A DNA stretch of 64,000 bases from the NCBI RefSeq assembly GCF_035222275.1, contig NC_085881.1, positions 2,418,001 through 2,482,000 on the forward strand. The letters are read 5' to 3'. The DNA comes from Podospora bellae-mahoneyi. Its lineage: Eukaryota; Ascomycota; Sordariomycetes; Sordariales; Podosporaceae. Of this stretch, positions 13,201 through 24,900 are shown piece by piece. Under the pieces are notes generated by a model. The model was not told the DNA's origin. It searched no databases and saw nothing but the letters and a program-made list of their open reading frames with translations. The stretch's first letter is position 1; each line of letters starts with the position of its first letter. A program made the translations under genes and the position numbers.

Positions 13201-15008
13201 TTTTTACGCCATCGGCTTATTCTTTCTGCGAGTGCTTTCCGCTCAGCGAAGCCGGTAAGGTGCGGCACAGCGGTGTTGAGCGTTTATTTCCTATTTTGCC
13301 GTCGTGCTTCTAGCGTAGTAGCTCTGAGGGCGGGCCAAGTTGGCCAGGGGAACATCGTTCGGTCCTGTCTTGAGAAACAAGAACCTATAGGATGAGGATC
13401 ATATGGCCACCCGCGTGCCGCTTATTTCTCCCCGTCTCTTGAATTACAACTCCGGACCCGTCGGCCACTAGCTTCTTTTCTCATGACCAGGAACGGCGTG
13501 GAGAGGTACCATCGGCAAGCCATGGCATGCGGTATTGCGGGGGGCTTCCGCGCCGAGGAAGGGAGTGTGGGTGGGGAGGGAGCTCAAGCACCTCACGCCA
13601 CAACAGGCCGACCCATGGGTCCCCGCTACGTTTGTTGATGGAGGTTGGGACAGAAGCAGGCCACTGGGGATCATTCCGTGATCTCGTGGTGCAAGCGATT
13701 GGCACCGTATGCAGGTGTCTCGACCTCGGTCGAGAGAATCAAGACAGGTGCAGCATGCGATCCTTCTGTAACCCACGCCTGCTGCAGGCTTTCGTGTTGG
13801 AAAGGTTTGGCGTCCCATGTCTTTGATCTTCGGCAGTTGTTGCGGTGATTGAGAAAAGCTGAAAAGGGGACGACAAGAGGCGACGCCAAGGGAGCGGGCT
13901 TGCTGGGTGCCGGAGAATCAAGTCCTAGCGTGATCGATCTCTCGAGAGCTTGACCCGCCGCTATGCCAGACTTGTCAGTTCCGTCTTTGGAGCGCCGTTG
14001 AAGTGGCGTCCGAGGTGCGTCTATGCCGTGGTTTCTCGAGATGATCTGTGCTCATCAGATCCGGAAGACCAAGCATCGCTTCCACGGAGTGTCGATGAAG
14101 CTCGTGAGACCCCGAGGCCGCATCGGTGACCGAGGTTATGGAAGTACACGGCCGCTTTGACGGTGCATCTCGGAGAGATGGAAGCTATCTCGAGTGTGAG
14201 GTAGGGCCGAGGGAGCATCGATATGGTAATCTGCTCGTGGCTTGGGGTGTGGGGGTCGATCCGAAAACTCCTGCCTCAACAGGACTGACAGCTCATCGAG
14301 AGCTGCTTGATGCTGAACTAGGGACTTGGTTTGTGCCATCTTCGTCCCATCACAACTACATCATCTCCGGGCTCTCTGCGGAGGGCCTCATCATGTTTCG
14401 ATTCAAGACGGGGGGTCACTGGATCATGGAATTAGCGCCGAGTGGCACGTCTGTGGAGGCAACACCAGCGATGGTGGTGTTCAAATGGGGTTAAGTGGCC
14501 TTTTCTAATTTCTTTACTTCCTTTTTCTACTCGGCACGTCGATGTTTTCAACCTAGATCTGGGAGGGGCCTGTACCTATCCACTTGCAGATCATGTTTCG
14601 ATGCCTTTATTGACTTGGCACATGACATCCTATCTTGAATTTTCCTTCCGCCCCAATCAGGGCCGGCATTCGAGGCACTCGGACGGTGGACGATGGAGAT
14701 ATGGACTGAACTTTCGAGGTGGAAATAACACGGACGCCGGGAACTCTGGCGGGTGACGTCTGAGGCGGCGATAAGGACAAGAGGAACGGCTCTTCACGTG
14801 AAGTCGTCTGAAGATGTTTGTAGCTTGATGTTTGCAGATGTCCACCCCTTGTCGAGATACTTGTGGTGCAAGTATATCCATTAGTGCCATTCTGGGCCCT
14901 CTGCAGGTAAATTGAAACCGGTGGCTTGCAGATATCCCACAGATGGCGTCAACCATGTCAACACCGTTATTGAAACTTTGCAAAAGATTCAGTACGTAAA
15001 CCATGAGT

Positions 15009-15009
<1 letters not shown>

Positions 15010-15046
<37 letters not shown>

Positions 15047-15054
15047 ACACTCAC
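15010..15054. repeat. (AC)n microsatellite
   Basis: An uninterrupted AC run of about 30 nt continues into an imperfect CACTCAC tail. It is intergenic, about 530 bp before the glucosidase I start. Confidence 0.9.
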
Positions 15055-15508
15055 TAATCATCAGATGAAGTCAAAATTGCCTAGCGGCTCTGTGGATGCA
15101 GATGCTATGATGGCTCGCTTGATACGGATATAACCTACCAATTCGGAAGGTGTCACTGTCTCTCCAGATCTACTTGTATGTACAGTAGGTACTGAGCGAG
15201 AGTTGGAGAGAAGAACAGGTGGGAGCACAGTTGCTTTGAAGACCCCCCAGAAGCGAAAAAAGGTGGGGTTTTGTTGGGGATCTTCGGCGGGGGGCGCGGG
15301 CCGATGGATAACTCCGGGGCCCGCCCAATCGGGGGGTGGGGCAGCCACAGCTGAGAGCCACTGCCAGGGACAACCTACATAGGCCAGGGGCCAAGACTTT
15401 GGGCGGGAGAGAGCTCCAACTTGCAAGCTGTCCGAATTGGGTTTGGTGATAGCAGACAGGTGCCTGACCACCACGAACAATCGCGATACTGCCGAAGACG
15501 ACGACGGC

Positions 15509-15542
<34 letters not shown>
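15509..15542. repeat. (GAT)11 trinucleotide repeat
   Basis: A perfect GAT repeat ends 43 bp before the glucosidase I start codon, so it probably lies in the 5' leader or core promoter. A length-variable repeat at this position could affect expression; this is inference. Confidence 0.9.
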
Positions 15543-15585
15543 GTATAATCACACATATATTCTCGAACCGATCAATTGACGCACA

Positions 15586-18139
15586 ATGATCCCCAACTGG
15601 AGGTGCCTCCTGGCAGCCACCGCCCTTCTCACTTCTACCACCACCGTCACCGCCACCATCGATGCTGCGGCCCCCTCCAACAACGATGAATCCATCCTCC
15701 ACAGCGAACTCGCCTCACAGCAGAACTCATCACTGCTATGGGGTCCCTACCGCCCAAATCTTTACTTTGGGGTGCGCCCTAGGATTCCTAAATCGTTGAT
15801 GACGGGCCTGATGTGGGGGAAGGTGGAGAGTTTCCAGGACTTTCAGAACACGATGCGGTATACCTGTGAGCAGAACGAGGGGATGAAAGGGTACGGGTGG
15901 GATGAGTACGATGCGAGGAACGGAGGGGTGCAGACGATTCACGATAGGGGGAATGGGCTGACGCTCACGACGAGCTTTGTGAAGGTTCCGGGGGGGAGGA
16001 ATGGGGGGAGTTGGGGAGCGAGGGTGAAGGGGTTTGGGGGATCCGGAGCAGAGGACGACGGTGATTTTGTATGTGACGCAGGAGGGCGGTGGGAGGCTGG
16101 AGGCGGAGAGGGGCGAGGAGAAGAGGGGGTATGAGGGGGACGTGGTGCTTAGCGGGGAGAGTGAAGGGTTGGGGGGGTATAAGCTTGTGGTTACAAAGGG
16201 GGAGGGGGAGAGGCCGACTAGTACGCATGAGATTAGTGAGTTGGAGGCGTGGGGGGAGGGGGGGAGGACGACGGTGCAGAGTTTGCAGTATCCGGACGAG
16301 CAGATTTGGCAGGCGAAGCCGATTGTGTTTAGGCAGTTGAAGGAGCAGGTGGATTGGTTGGTGGAGAACAAGTATGATAATGCCGAGCATGCGCCGCCGG
16401 TCTGGCAGGTTTTCACACTGCAGAATAGGCCGGGGAAGGGGAATGTGCACATTGTGCAAAAGGTCTTCGAGGGGGACTTTGAGTTTGATGTACTCTTCTC
16501 TAGCGAGAGTGCGGGTACGGAGCTCAAGAGTGAGGATCTGACGAGGGAGATCAAGGCTGGCTCGGAGGAGTTTGGGGAGAGGTTTGGGGGGGTGTTTGCG
16601 CTGAAGGCACCGTTTAATGCGGACAAGTACAAGAAGTTTGGCCGGAGCATGTTTTCGAACTTGATTGGTGGGATTGGGTATTTCTATGGGCAGGCAGTGG
16701 TGGACCGGTCTTATGCGCCAGAGTATGATGAAGTTGATGAGGGCTTCTGGGAGGAGGCTGCCGAGGCTAGGGCTAGACATGCGGAAGCTTTGGAGGGGCC
16801 GCATGAGCTTTTCACCAGTGTTCCTTCACGTCCATTCTTCCCTCGCGGGTTCTTGTGGGATGAGGGTTTTCACCTGCTGCCTATTGCGGATTGGGACACT
16901 GATCTTGCTCTGGAGGTCATCAAAAGCTGGTTTAACCTCATTGATGAAGACGGTTGGATCGGGCGCGAGCAGATCTTGGGCGCCGAGGCACGCAGCAAAG
17001 TCCCTCAGGAGTTCCAGACTCAATACCCGCACTATGCCAACCCGCCTACTCTCTTCCTCGTTGTTGAGCAGTTTGTCGAAAGACTGCTGAACACCAACGG
17101 CACCGCGGCTGTCCACAAGGAACGCCTGTCTCAGAGTGAGTCTTTGGCCAACGCTTCGCTCGAGAACCCCGAGGTTGGCCTCGACTATCTACGCAAGATC
17201 TACCCGCTGCTCCGCCGCCAGTTCCAATGGTTTAGAAAGACACAAAAGGGCGATATCAAGTCTTACGACAGAGAAGCATACTCCACCAAGGAAGCTTACA
17301 GATGGCGCGGCCGCACCACTACTCACTGCTTGACCAGCGGTCTGGATGACTACCCGCGCCCTCAACCTCCGCATCCTGGGGAGCTGCACGTTGACTTGAT
17401 GTCCTGGGTTGGTCTCATGGCCAAGTCACTCTCCAACATTGGCGATGCTCTCGGCTTTGCGGAGGATGTCAGTGAGTACAGGACCATTTTGGACGCTATT
17501 GAGCACAACCTTGTCGACCTGCACTGGTCCGAGACGGACGGGTGCTTCTGTGATGCCACGATCGACGACTTTGAGGAGAACAAGCTCGTCTGCCACAAGG
17601 GCTACATCTCTCTCTTCCCATTCTTGACCGGCTTGATGAAGCCTGACGACCCCAAGGTTGGCAGGATTCTGGCCTTGATTGGCGATGAGGAGGAGCTCTG
17701 GACGCCCTATGGATTGCGCAGTCTCAGCAAGAAGGATGCTCTCTATGAGACGGCCGAGAACTACTGGCGGAGTCCCATCTGGATCAACATCAACTACATG
17801 GCTGTGAAGCAGCTTCACGTAAGTCTTTTGGTCTTGAAACTTTTCAGGTATGACAAGCTGACTCGGGTTTCATAGTACGTTGCGACACAAGATGGGCCGC
17901 ACAAGGAGGTCGCCAGAGACTTGTACTCGCGCCTGCGCAAGAACCTGGTTGAGACGATTTACAATGCCTGGGAGGAGACTGGGTTTGCCTGGGAGCAGTA
18001 CAACCCCGACACTGGAAAGGGTCAGAGAACACAGCATTTCACTGGCTGGACCAGCCTGGTGGTCAAGATTATGACCATGGAGGACTTGGAGGGTGGTGCC
18101 AAGGCCACGGGGAGTGAGCACGGTCATGACGAACTGTAG
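15586..18139 (+). CDS. ER mannosyl-oligosaccharide glucosidase (processing alpha-glucosidase I, GH63), with a one-base frameshift
   Basis: Exons 15586-17818 and 17876-18139 encode about 831 residues if one base of the G run at 16036-16040 is skipped; without that, the frame stops at 16134. The enzyme removes the terminal alpha-1,2-glucose from Glc3Man9GlcNAc2 on new glycoproteins in the ER. Visible features are a hydrophobic N-terminus (RCLLAATALLTSTTTVTA) as signal peptide or anchor, the GH63 N-domain motif NGGSWGARVKG, the catalytic-domain motifs FPRGFLWDEGFHLLPI (about residue 418) and GWIGREQILGAEARSKVP (about 456), and WININYMAVKQLHYVATQDG across the intron. The tail EHGHDEL gives an ER-retrieval-like HDEL terminus. 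The 5' half is extremely G-rich and the 3' half C-rich. The frameshift may be a sequencing or assembly error or a true lesion; the reading frames on both sides are intact and family-like. Confidence 0.93.
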
Positions 18140-18651
18140 TGGGCGAGTCTATGTATGTGTTGGGTTTATGTAGTTATGTACAGTAACAGCGAGGAGTTGA
18201 GGGCGAAAGAGCGAAATATATACGGTTTTGGTCGGTGGATTTTATCATTGCTAGTGGTGGTTTAGGGGACTTATATATCCAGCCCGACAGCTGTCACCAG
18301 TTGCCCCACCTGCCACCGAAGCAATACGCGGCCCCATTCCGTAACCCGTCATCCCGACGGCCGCTTTAGCGGTCAGCCTCCCCGTAGCGGGCTGGGGCTT
18401 GTGTCTCATCCCCTGAAATCGGAATCGTAATATGCGGCCTCGCCCAACCATAATATCTGAAGCTTACATCAAGCTCGACGTCGCCAGAACGCCCAACACT
18501 GTAACCAACCAGTCTTCAGCGCCTTTTGCTTGGTTTCATTTTCAAGCTCCACGATGACATGACCTGATGCTTTTTTTATGATCCCTTATCTTTTCTTAAC
18601 TTTGTAATCCCATCAGACGATTCATTGGCAGTGATCCAAAAGACCTTGGCA
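18140..18651. other. Intergenic region between glucosidase I and recyclin genes
   Basis: 512 bp between two plus-strand genes. It should contain the 3' UTR of the first and the promoter of the second. No other feature is visible. Confidence 0.6.
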
Positions 18652-21622
18652 ATGTCGAACATCACCCCCCTCCGACGAGCGCCCACCACGGGCGGGGTTG
18701 GAACGGGAAAAATGACTGCCGCGACGACGACGACGGCGGGGCAAAAATACCATCAGCACTCGACGAGTATATTGAAGACGTTGCAGGCGACCGAGATGTT
18801 GGACACGAAGCCTGTTTTGCCGGCTGGTACGCACCACCCCTCTTTCTAATCCCCCCCCACCTCCCCGGCCCTCAGGAACATAAACTGATGGATATGTGCT
18901 TGTAGAAATCATCGCCACCATACTCGACTACCTCCCCGTCCCGGAGCTCCTCCGCTTCGCCCGAACGTCCCGCCGGTACAAGGAGATGGTCTACGACGAC
19001 ACACGCTGGGTGGCGCGGTTAAAGAGCATGGGTGTCTGGGACGAGGCGGAAGCGAGAAGAAGATTCGAGGAGGCGGTGCAGAGGAGACGACAACAACCTA
19101 TTAGCAGTGGGGTTGGGAGGGGGCAGCCGATACCACCCCCATCACCAACCGGAACAACAAAAAGAGAGAGTTTATTCTTTGATGCGGATTTAGAACAGGA
19201 GAGGAGACAGCACGAGTTGCTGCAGATACAGCTGCAGAAACAGCAGATTTCTGATTTGAGGGATGGGTTTGAGACGATGAAAGTTTCTGGAGGAGGGTCA
19301 AGGGGGGAGCCGCCGAGGGATGTGGAGGGGTTGTTGCTGGTGGTGAAGAACGCGAGGAGTATAAGGGGTCATGCGAGGCAGGAGTATGGGAGGATATACG
19401 GGGCGTTGGCGCCGTTTTATTTCGATTTGGTCAGGGCGAGGACGCATACGGATCCGTTGGTTTTCAAGGTTTTTAGGGATCCGGATCGGCAGGCTAGGAT
19501 GCTGGCTAATTTGAGGAGTTTTGCGAGGAGTGACTGGGCGGATGGGGCGGAGGGGAGGAGGGAGAAGTTGGAGGGGATGACGGTGATTTTTGAGAGCGCG
19601 GTGCTGAGGGAGTTTGAGCAGGGGTATGAGTTTTGGGATGTGGATGGGAGGATGAAAAAGTATGCGCATGTGTTGGAGGTGTTGAATCCGGGGAGTAGTG
19701 CGGGGGTAGAGCTGTTTATACAGAAGCATCCGATTTTTGCGGATAGGGAGGTGCTGGCGAATGCGATGGATTGTGTGAATCAGGCCATGGCGGATAGTAT
19801 CACGCTGGAGCCGTCGAGGAGGTTTTTTGAGGTGTTGGGGAGGAAGGTAAATGAGCAGGGTGAGATCATTGGGAGGATATTCCCGAGGCCACAGAGGGTG
19901 TTTTGGGGGTTTGTGGATAAGGTCAGGGAAGAGATTATGGTCGAGTATATCACGCCTTTGTTTGATGATGCGCATCAGAGGAGTATACCGAGTTATTTGA
20001 GGGCGGTGTCGGGGATTTTTGAGCAGACGATGTTGTTCTTGAGGACGCTGACGCCGCCGGAGGGAGGGGAGGTGGATCAGGAGGCGAAGGCGAAGGAGAT
20101 AGCGTTGAGGATTTTTGAGCCGCATATTGATTTGTATTTTCAGGACGAAATCGATACGTTCACGGCGCAGGCGGAGAGGGAGGTGGGGGAGTGGGAGAAG
20201 AAGTTGTCGGAGCAGGAGGCGAGTGCCGAGTCGTTTTATATGGGCAGCTTTGCGAACCGGCAGGCGGACAAGAAGGACTTCTTGACGTCGTTCAAGAAGG
20301 TGGTTATGATGCCTGTTACGGTATTGCCTACGAGTCTGGGGTTACCCATAGGGTCGCCGTTTGCAAGTAGTAAACCTGCTGTGACGGCGGCTGCTAATGG
20401 TGGACCGTCGACTCCGAGTCGGGCAGGGTCTCCTGCGCCAGCGGGCACTCCTGGCGATCGCGCCAGCAGTCCATTACCAGGCAAAGCATTTGCGGATGAA
20501 TTGGCAGCCAAGGCGGCGCTGATGACGTCTCGGCTGGAGGGCATCAAATCCCTCTTCAGCATCGAGGTAGCGCTCAGCCTGGTTCACGGAGCTAAAGCCA
20601 GCCTAGGTCGTGTCGCTGTCTTCATCCAGCTTGGAGGCCAAGTCGGCGGCGAGGCGCGAGAGATGTGCGAAACCATCTTCGTCACGCTCCTCCGCATCCT
20701 CGGCAACGGCCACGTCAAGCCTGGTTTCGACAAGGCCGTCACCCATCTATCCCAATACAACCCCCGCGAGGTCAGCGAACACGAAAAGGGAGGCGTGGCC
20801 CCCTTGGTCACATTTATCGAGCTGGTCAACGTGGGCGACCTCATCTCCCAGATGATCGACGTCTTTTACGAGCAACAGCTCGCCCAGCCAAAAATTGCCG
20901 ACAGAAACGACTTTTTGGATCCTGCGGGCATGGCAAAGAAAAAGTTTGAGCAAATGCTCGACGAGAGCGTCGCCGCCGGCCTTAATAAGGGCATCGACGT
21001 GCTCATGGACGAGGTGGAATACATTTGCGCCACTACTCAGTTGCCGACGGACTATAACCCGGGGGGTATCTCTGCTCCTGATTCCATTCTGTCAGGGACG
21101 ATCCCTGGGATGGAGAAGGCGCCTGCTCCGAAGCCACCGGCGGGGGCGATAGATATGGACATTGGCCCTTCAAAAACAGCGCAGAGGATCAAGGATCTGG
21201 TAGCGTCGCACACCTCGATGTTGGTGGGCAGCACAGACAAGTCGATGCTTGATGTGTTCAATGGCGAGGTTGGGCTCCGGCTCTTTACGGCGGTGTGCAA
21301 GCATCTGAAGAGACAGCGGATCAGCACCGAGGGGGCGATCAAGCTGATTGCGGATATGAATCTCTACTTTGAGTACATCCGCACGCTCAAGAACAAGGAC
21401 TTGCTCGCGTATTTCAAGGCGTTAAGGGAGCTGAGCCAGATTTATCTGATTGATGCGAAGCATGCCAAGGAGATGGCGACGATTATTGCTGATGGGGACA
21501 GGTTTGGGGGGATCTTTAGGGCGGAGGAGGTGTATGAGTATGCGGAGAGGAGGGCGGATTGGTACCAGGTGAAGAGGGAGGTGGAGAGGGCCATGTATGG
21601 TTTGGAGTGTTGTGTTATGTAG
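18652..21622 (+). CDS. Recyclin-1 (Rcy1/Pof6-type F-box and Sec10-like protein)
   Basis: Exons 18652-18826 and 18906-21622 (79-nt intron) give 963 residues. The splice reconstructs a complete F-box at about residues 56-104, LPAEIIATILDYLPVPELLR followed by FARTSRRYKEMVYDDTRW, which would be broken without the intron. A long helical Sec10-like region covers the rest, with a Ser/Pro/Ala linker near residues 490-530. The protein ends in CCVM, a CaaX prenylation box, a hallmark also known for yeast Rcy1. Family role: an SCF-associated F-box protein that recycles endocytosed SNAREs and membrane proteins from endosomes; fission yeast Pof6 acts in cell separation. Codon use changes abruptly around 20,480, from G-ending (AGG, GGG, TTG) to C-ending codons. 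The Tlg1 SNARE gene in this same window belongs to the same trafficking route. Confidence 0.93.
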
Positions 21623-21980
21623 ACAACTTGGGACATGGACATGAGAGGAAGAGATATAAGGGCAAGGAAGGGATGACGAGAAATACAAAAACGGCTTTGA
21701 TGGTTGAGCAAAAGCTCGTTTCGAGATGGTCCTGCCATTGCTATCTATCTACCTAGTTGTTTGTTCCAATGACCCGACTGCCGTAGAGGTGATACATAGT
21801 GTGGAGAGAAAAAGGGAAAACCAAACGCTGATATGTCGGACGTATTTGGTGTTCCATATATAATAATGGGTATCCAACTGAGATGGAAAAAGAGAAACAC
21901 TGAAATCCCTTTCAGTCTGTATATATAGAGAAGAAACCCCCCAAAAAAAAAAAAAAATAAGACACAAGAAAACACGCCCC
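21623..21980. other. Convergent 3' intergenic region (recyclin / GMC fusion)
   Basis: 358 bp lie between two genes ending towards each other. It is AT-richer than its surroundings with an A13-14 run near 21,945, consistent with overlapping 3' UTRs. No further feature. Confidence 0.6.
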
Positions 21981-24900
21981 CTAATAATAAATCTCATTCC
22001 CGTGCACCATCGCCTTGAACTCATCATCCGGCTCCTCAAACCTGTACCCCTCCCCCCTCACCACCCTGTCCACCTCCTCCCTCACAAACGGGTACACATC
22101 CCTCCACGCGTTTCTCCCCATCCACCCATCCAGATGCCCATACCCCGGCACAACCTTGCGCTTGTAATCCCCGTCCTCAAACTGGCTGCACAACACCTCG
22201 TACGTCCGCTCGGTAGCCTCGGGTGACAAGACAGCGTTATCCCTGCCCACCCAGAGCATGATAGGTATCCCTTTTAGTCGTTGGACATTCTCCCTCGTGT
22301 CCAGAGGTTCATACATTGGCGCATTGGTCATGACATGACCCTCGTAGCCCATCTTCATGAGCAAATTCAGCAACCGCATGTTCACCCCCCCGAAAAACCG
22401 GTCGATCTGCCGGTGTGTAGCCTCGTTGAGGTTGTGGTGGTTCCAGCACCGACCAAACACCAACGAAGTTCGGTGGCAGGCGGCATTGTTGCACATTTCT
22501 TTGCGGGATTGGGGGTATAGCCTCAGGGCTTGGTTAAGGAGATACTGAGCCCATCCCTCGTCTTTGCTCGTCGAGCAGCTGAACCAAGAGCCGCAGACGG
22601 CGTTGTATAACTTGTCAAGAGGCAAAGGACCGCCAGCCATGACTTTGGCCATATTGGCGGGTCCCCAGATGGGGTTCATGAATACCTGTGAGCAGTTTAT
22701 CCCCAAGATCCAGGAGGGGGGGATTGTCCCGTCTAGGAGGCCGGAGGAGAAGGCTACCGAGCCCATGCAGTGGGCGACGCAGTAGACTTTTTCCGGGGAG
22801 GCGAGTTTGGGGGTGAGGGTGGTGGTCTGGGATTTGCGGATGTATTCCAGGCAGGCGCGGAGGTCGAGGCGGGCGTCAAACGTTGTCCAGTTGTTGCCTG
22901 CGATCATGAGCTGGCCGATGCGGTGGACGGACACCCAGACGCGGTAGCCTGCTCGACGGAAGTAGTTGACTGCGTTGAAGGGGATGGTAGGGAGGGCAAA
23001 GATTTGGTGGTCGACGCTCGCGCCGGGGATCATGAAGAGGTCTTTTACCTGGTGGCCTTCTGGGACGTGGGTGGGCTCCCATTTGTGCATGCGGGTTGTT
23101 ACGCCGTCCGAGGCGACGATGGCGTAGGAGCTGTCGGGGTTGGTGTCGTTTGTGAAGCCGGTAAACGTTTGGGTTGGGTATTGGAGGGGGGTGAGAGGGG
23201 CGAGGAAGAGGGACATGGAGCGGCGGGTGAAGTAAGTCAGGAAACTGGCGGCGCTGACGGCTTTGCGGATGAAGCTGCTGCCGGTGGTGGTCATGGTGTT
23301 GATCTGGGAGAGGAAGTCGCTAGGTTGGATTTGCATGATGCCCTTTGCGATGGGGGCGCCTCTGCGCCAGGCGTCCTCGTCGTCGAGATCGCGGCACATG
23401 CCTGGGACGTGCTCGCTGATGGTCACGTAGAGGGTGCTGGTTGCCTTCCAGAACTGGATAGGGGCCAGGGCAACCGACGAGTCAACCACCTTGTAGCCGT
23501 GGAAGTGCAGCCTCCTGCCATCGACACCAGTCATGTCAAAGTCGTAGGTCAGGTTGCGAGTCCCCGGAGCTTTGGAGTTGAGGATGAACAGATTAAACTC
23601 TCCTCTCTGCACCATGAACGGGGACCCACGAATGGCCGGGCAGACAAAAGTGCCGGTCAGCATCCCACGATGCTGCACATGGCTGATCATCTCCTTGGTG
23701 TTGAAAGACTGCACGCTGAGGAAGAACCTCGCGCTCTCACAGAGCGACTTACCAATGCGATGAGCAAGCTCATACGTCGCCCGGTTATCCTCGGTCATCT
23801 TGGTATCAGCATGAAGAAAGCCAGACATGACCTCGGTAAAGCCAATGCCGCTAGCCTTGACAATCCGAGCCTTGTCCATGACCTTCTTTGCCGTCTGAAT
23901 GCTGATCAGCTCTTCCTCAGCCTTCAACTGCTCCCGCCTCTGCTTGGGCCTGCACCGCTTGGGAGCATGCGCCGGCTCCCCGAGCAAGTTGAGAATGCCA
24001 TTCTTCTCCTCGCTAATCTTGAGCTCCTTGGACTCGCAGTACGCCTCCACCGATCGTTCCGCCAAAGCAGCGATAGTGGCAAAAGGGTTGGCACCCAGCG
24101 CAGTCGGAATCACAGAGGCATCTGTAACCACAAACCCGTCATGGACTTCCGCTCCGTTTCCGCTAAAGAGCTGACCGACATGGTTGGTAACACCAGTCCT
24201 CCCCGTATTGTCTCGAGCCATGCAGGCACCACTAAATTTGGGTCAGAAAAAAGAAGAAAACTTCCGTCGGTGCAACGTGGTACATTCGGAGGAAAAGACG
24301 AAAAAGAAACTTACCCAATGGGATGAACTGTGATTTGCTGGCCCATGATCCCGTAAAAGGGGCTGTGTACCAAGGTACCTCCAACATACTCTGTGGCCCG
24401 CTCCAAGATGTTGTTGAGCTTCTTGACGTGGTGGCTGCGAGCGACGCCGAGGAATTCTAGAACGGGCTTGTCGTCCTTCAGCGACAGCATGGCCTGATTG
24501 CTGTCATGCGACATGACCAGATACACCTGCGTCCGTTCCGTAGCGCCATTCTTGAAGTAGGGTCCCAAAAGTCTAGAACCCCATCTCGCCAGAGCAGCCT
24601 GCGTCTTCTCGATGATAGTATCATCCCTCGGGTCCTTCTTTCCCGGCATGAAGTCCAACATGACCTGGAAAAGATGCGACAGAGCATGGGGAATAGCCCC
24701 CTCCTCGATCACATACCCATCCAACGGGTTCTCGTGTCCCTCCCGGTTATCAATCACACTCGTAATCGTTGGCCCGATGGGGTTATACGGCGACGGGACC
24801 GGCTTGCCCATCCCGTTGACGTGTCTGTCGGTGTTGTATCCAAACGCCAACATGTCGCCGTTCCCGCTCATGTTCTGTCCGACACTGTCACTCATGGAAA

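Larger units (their letters stand above)
10291..15585. other. 5.3 kb intergenic region between the bZIP-like and glucosidase I genes
   Basis: The first ~700 bp are T/G-rich and C-poor on the plus strand, as in the 3' flanks of other genes here, and probably include the 3' UTR of the bZIP-like gene. The remainder holds simple repeats (GGT-rich stretches at 11,640-12,400, an AC repeat near 15,010) and short open frames (e.g. 12059-12565 -, 12593-13039 +, 14126-14494 +) with no recognisable domain. No gene can be supported. Confidence 0.5.

Noticed and set aside
14126-14494. 122-codon plus-strand frame, not low in complexity
   Set aside because: Looked briefly plausible as a small gene, but has no recognisable motif, no clear splice extension and no promoter signal. 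Chance cannot be excluded.
15061-15702. 213-codon minus-strand frame over the glucosidase I start
   Set aside because: Contains translated (GAT) repeat as poly-Ser and overlaps the signal-peptide exon of glucosidase I; no domain.
22770-24326. 518-codon open frame on the plus strand opposite the GMC-hydrolase fusion
   Set aside because: Antisense shadow. It crosses the real intron at 24232-24314 and has no recognisable domain.
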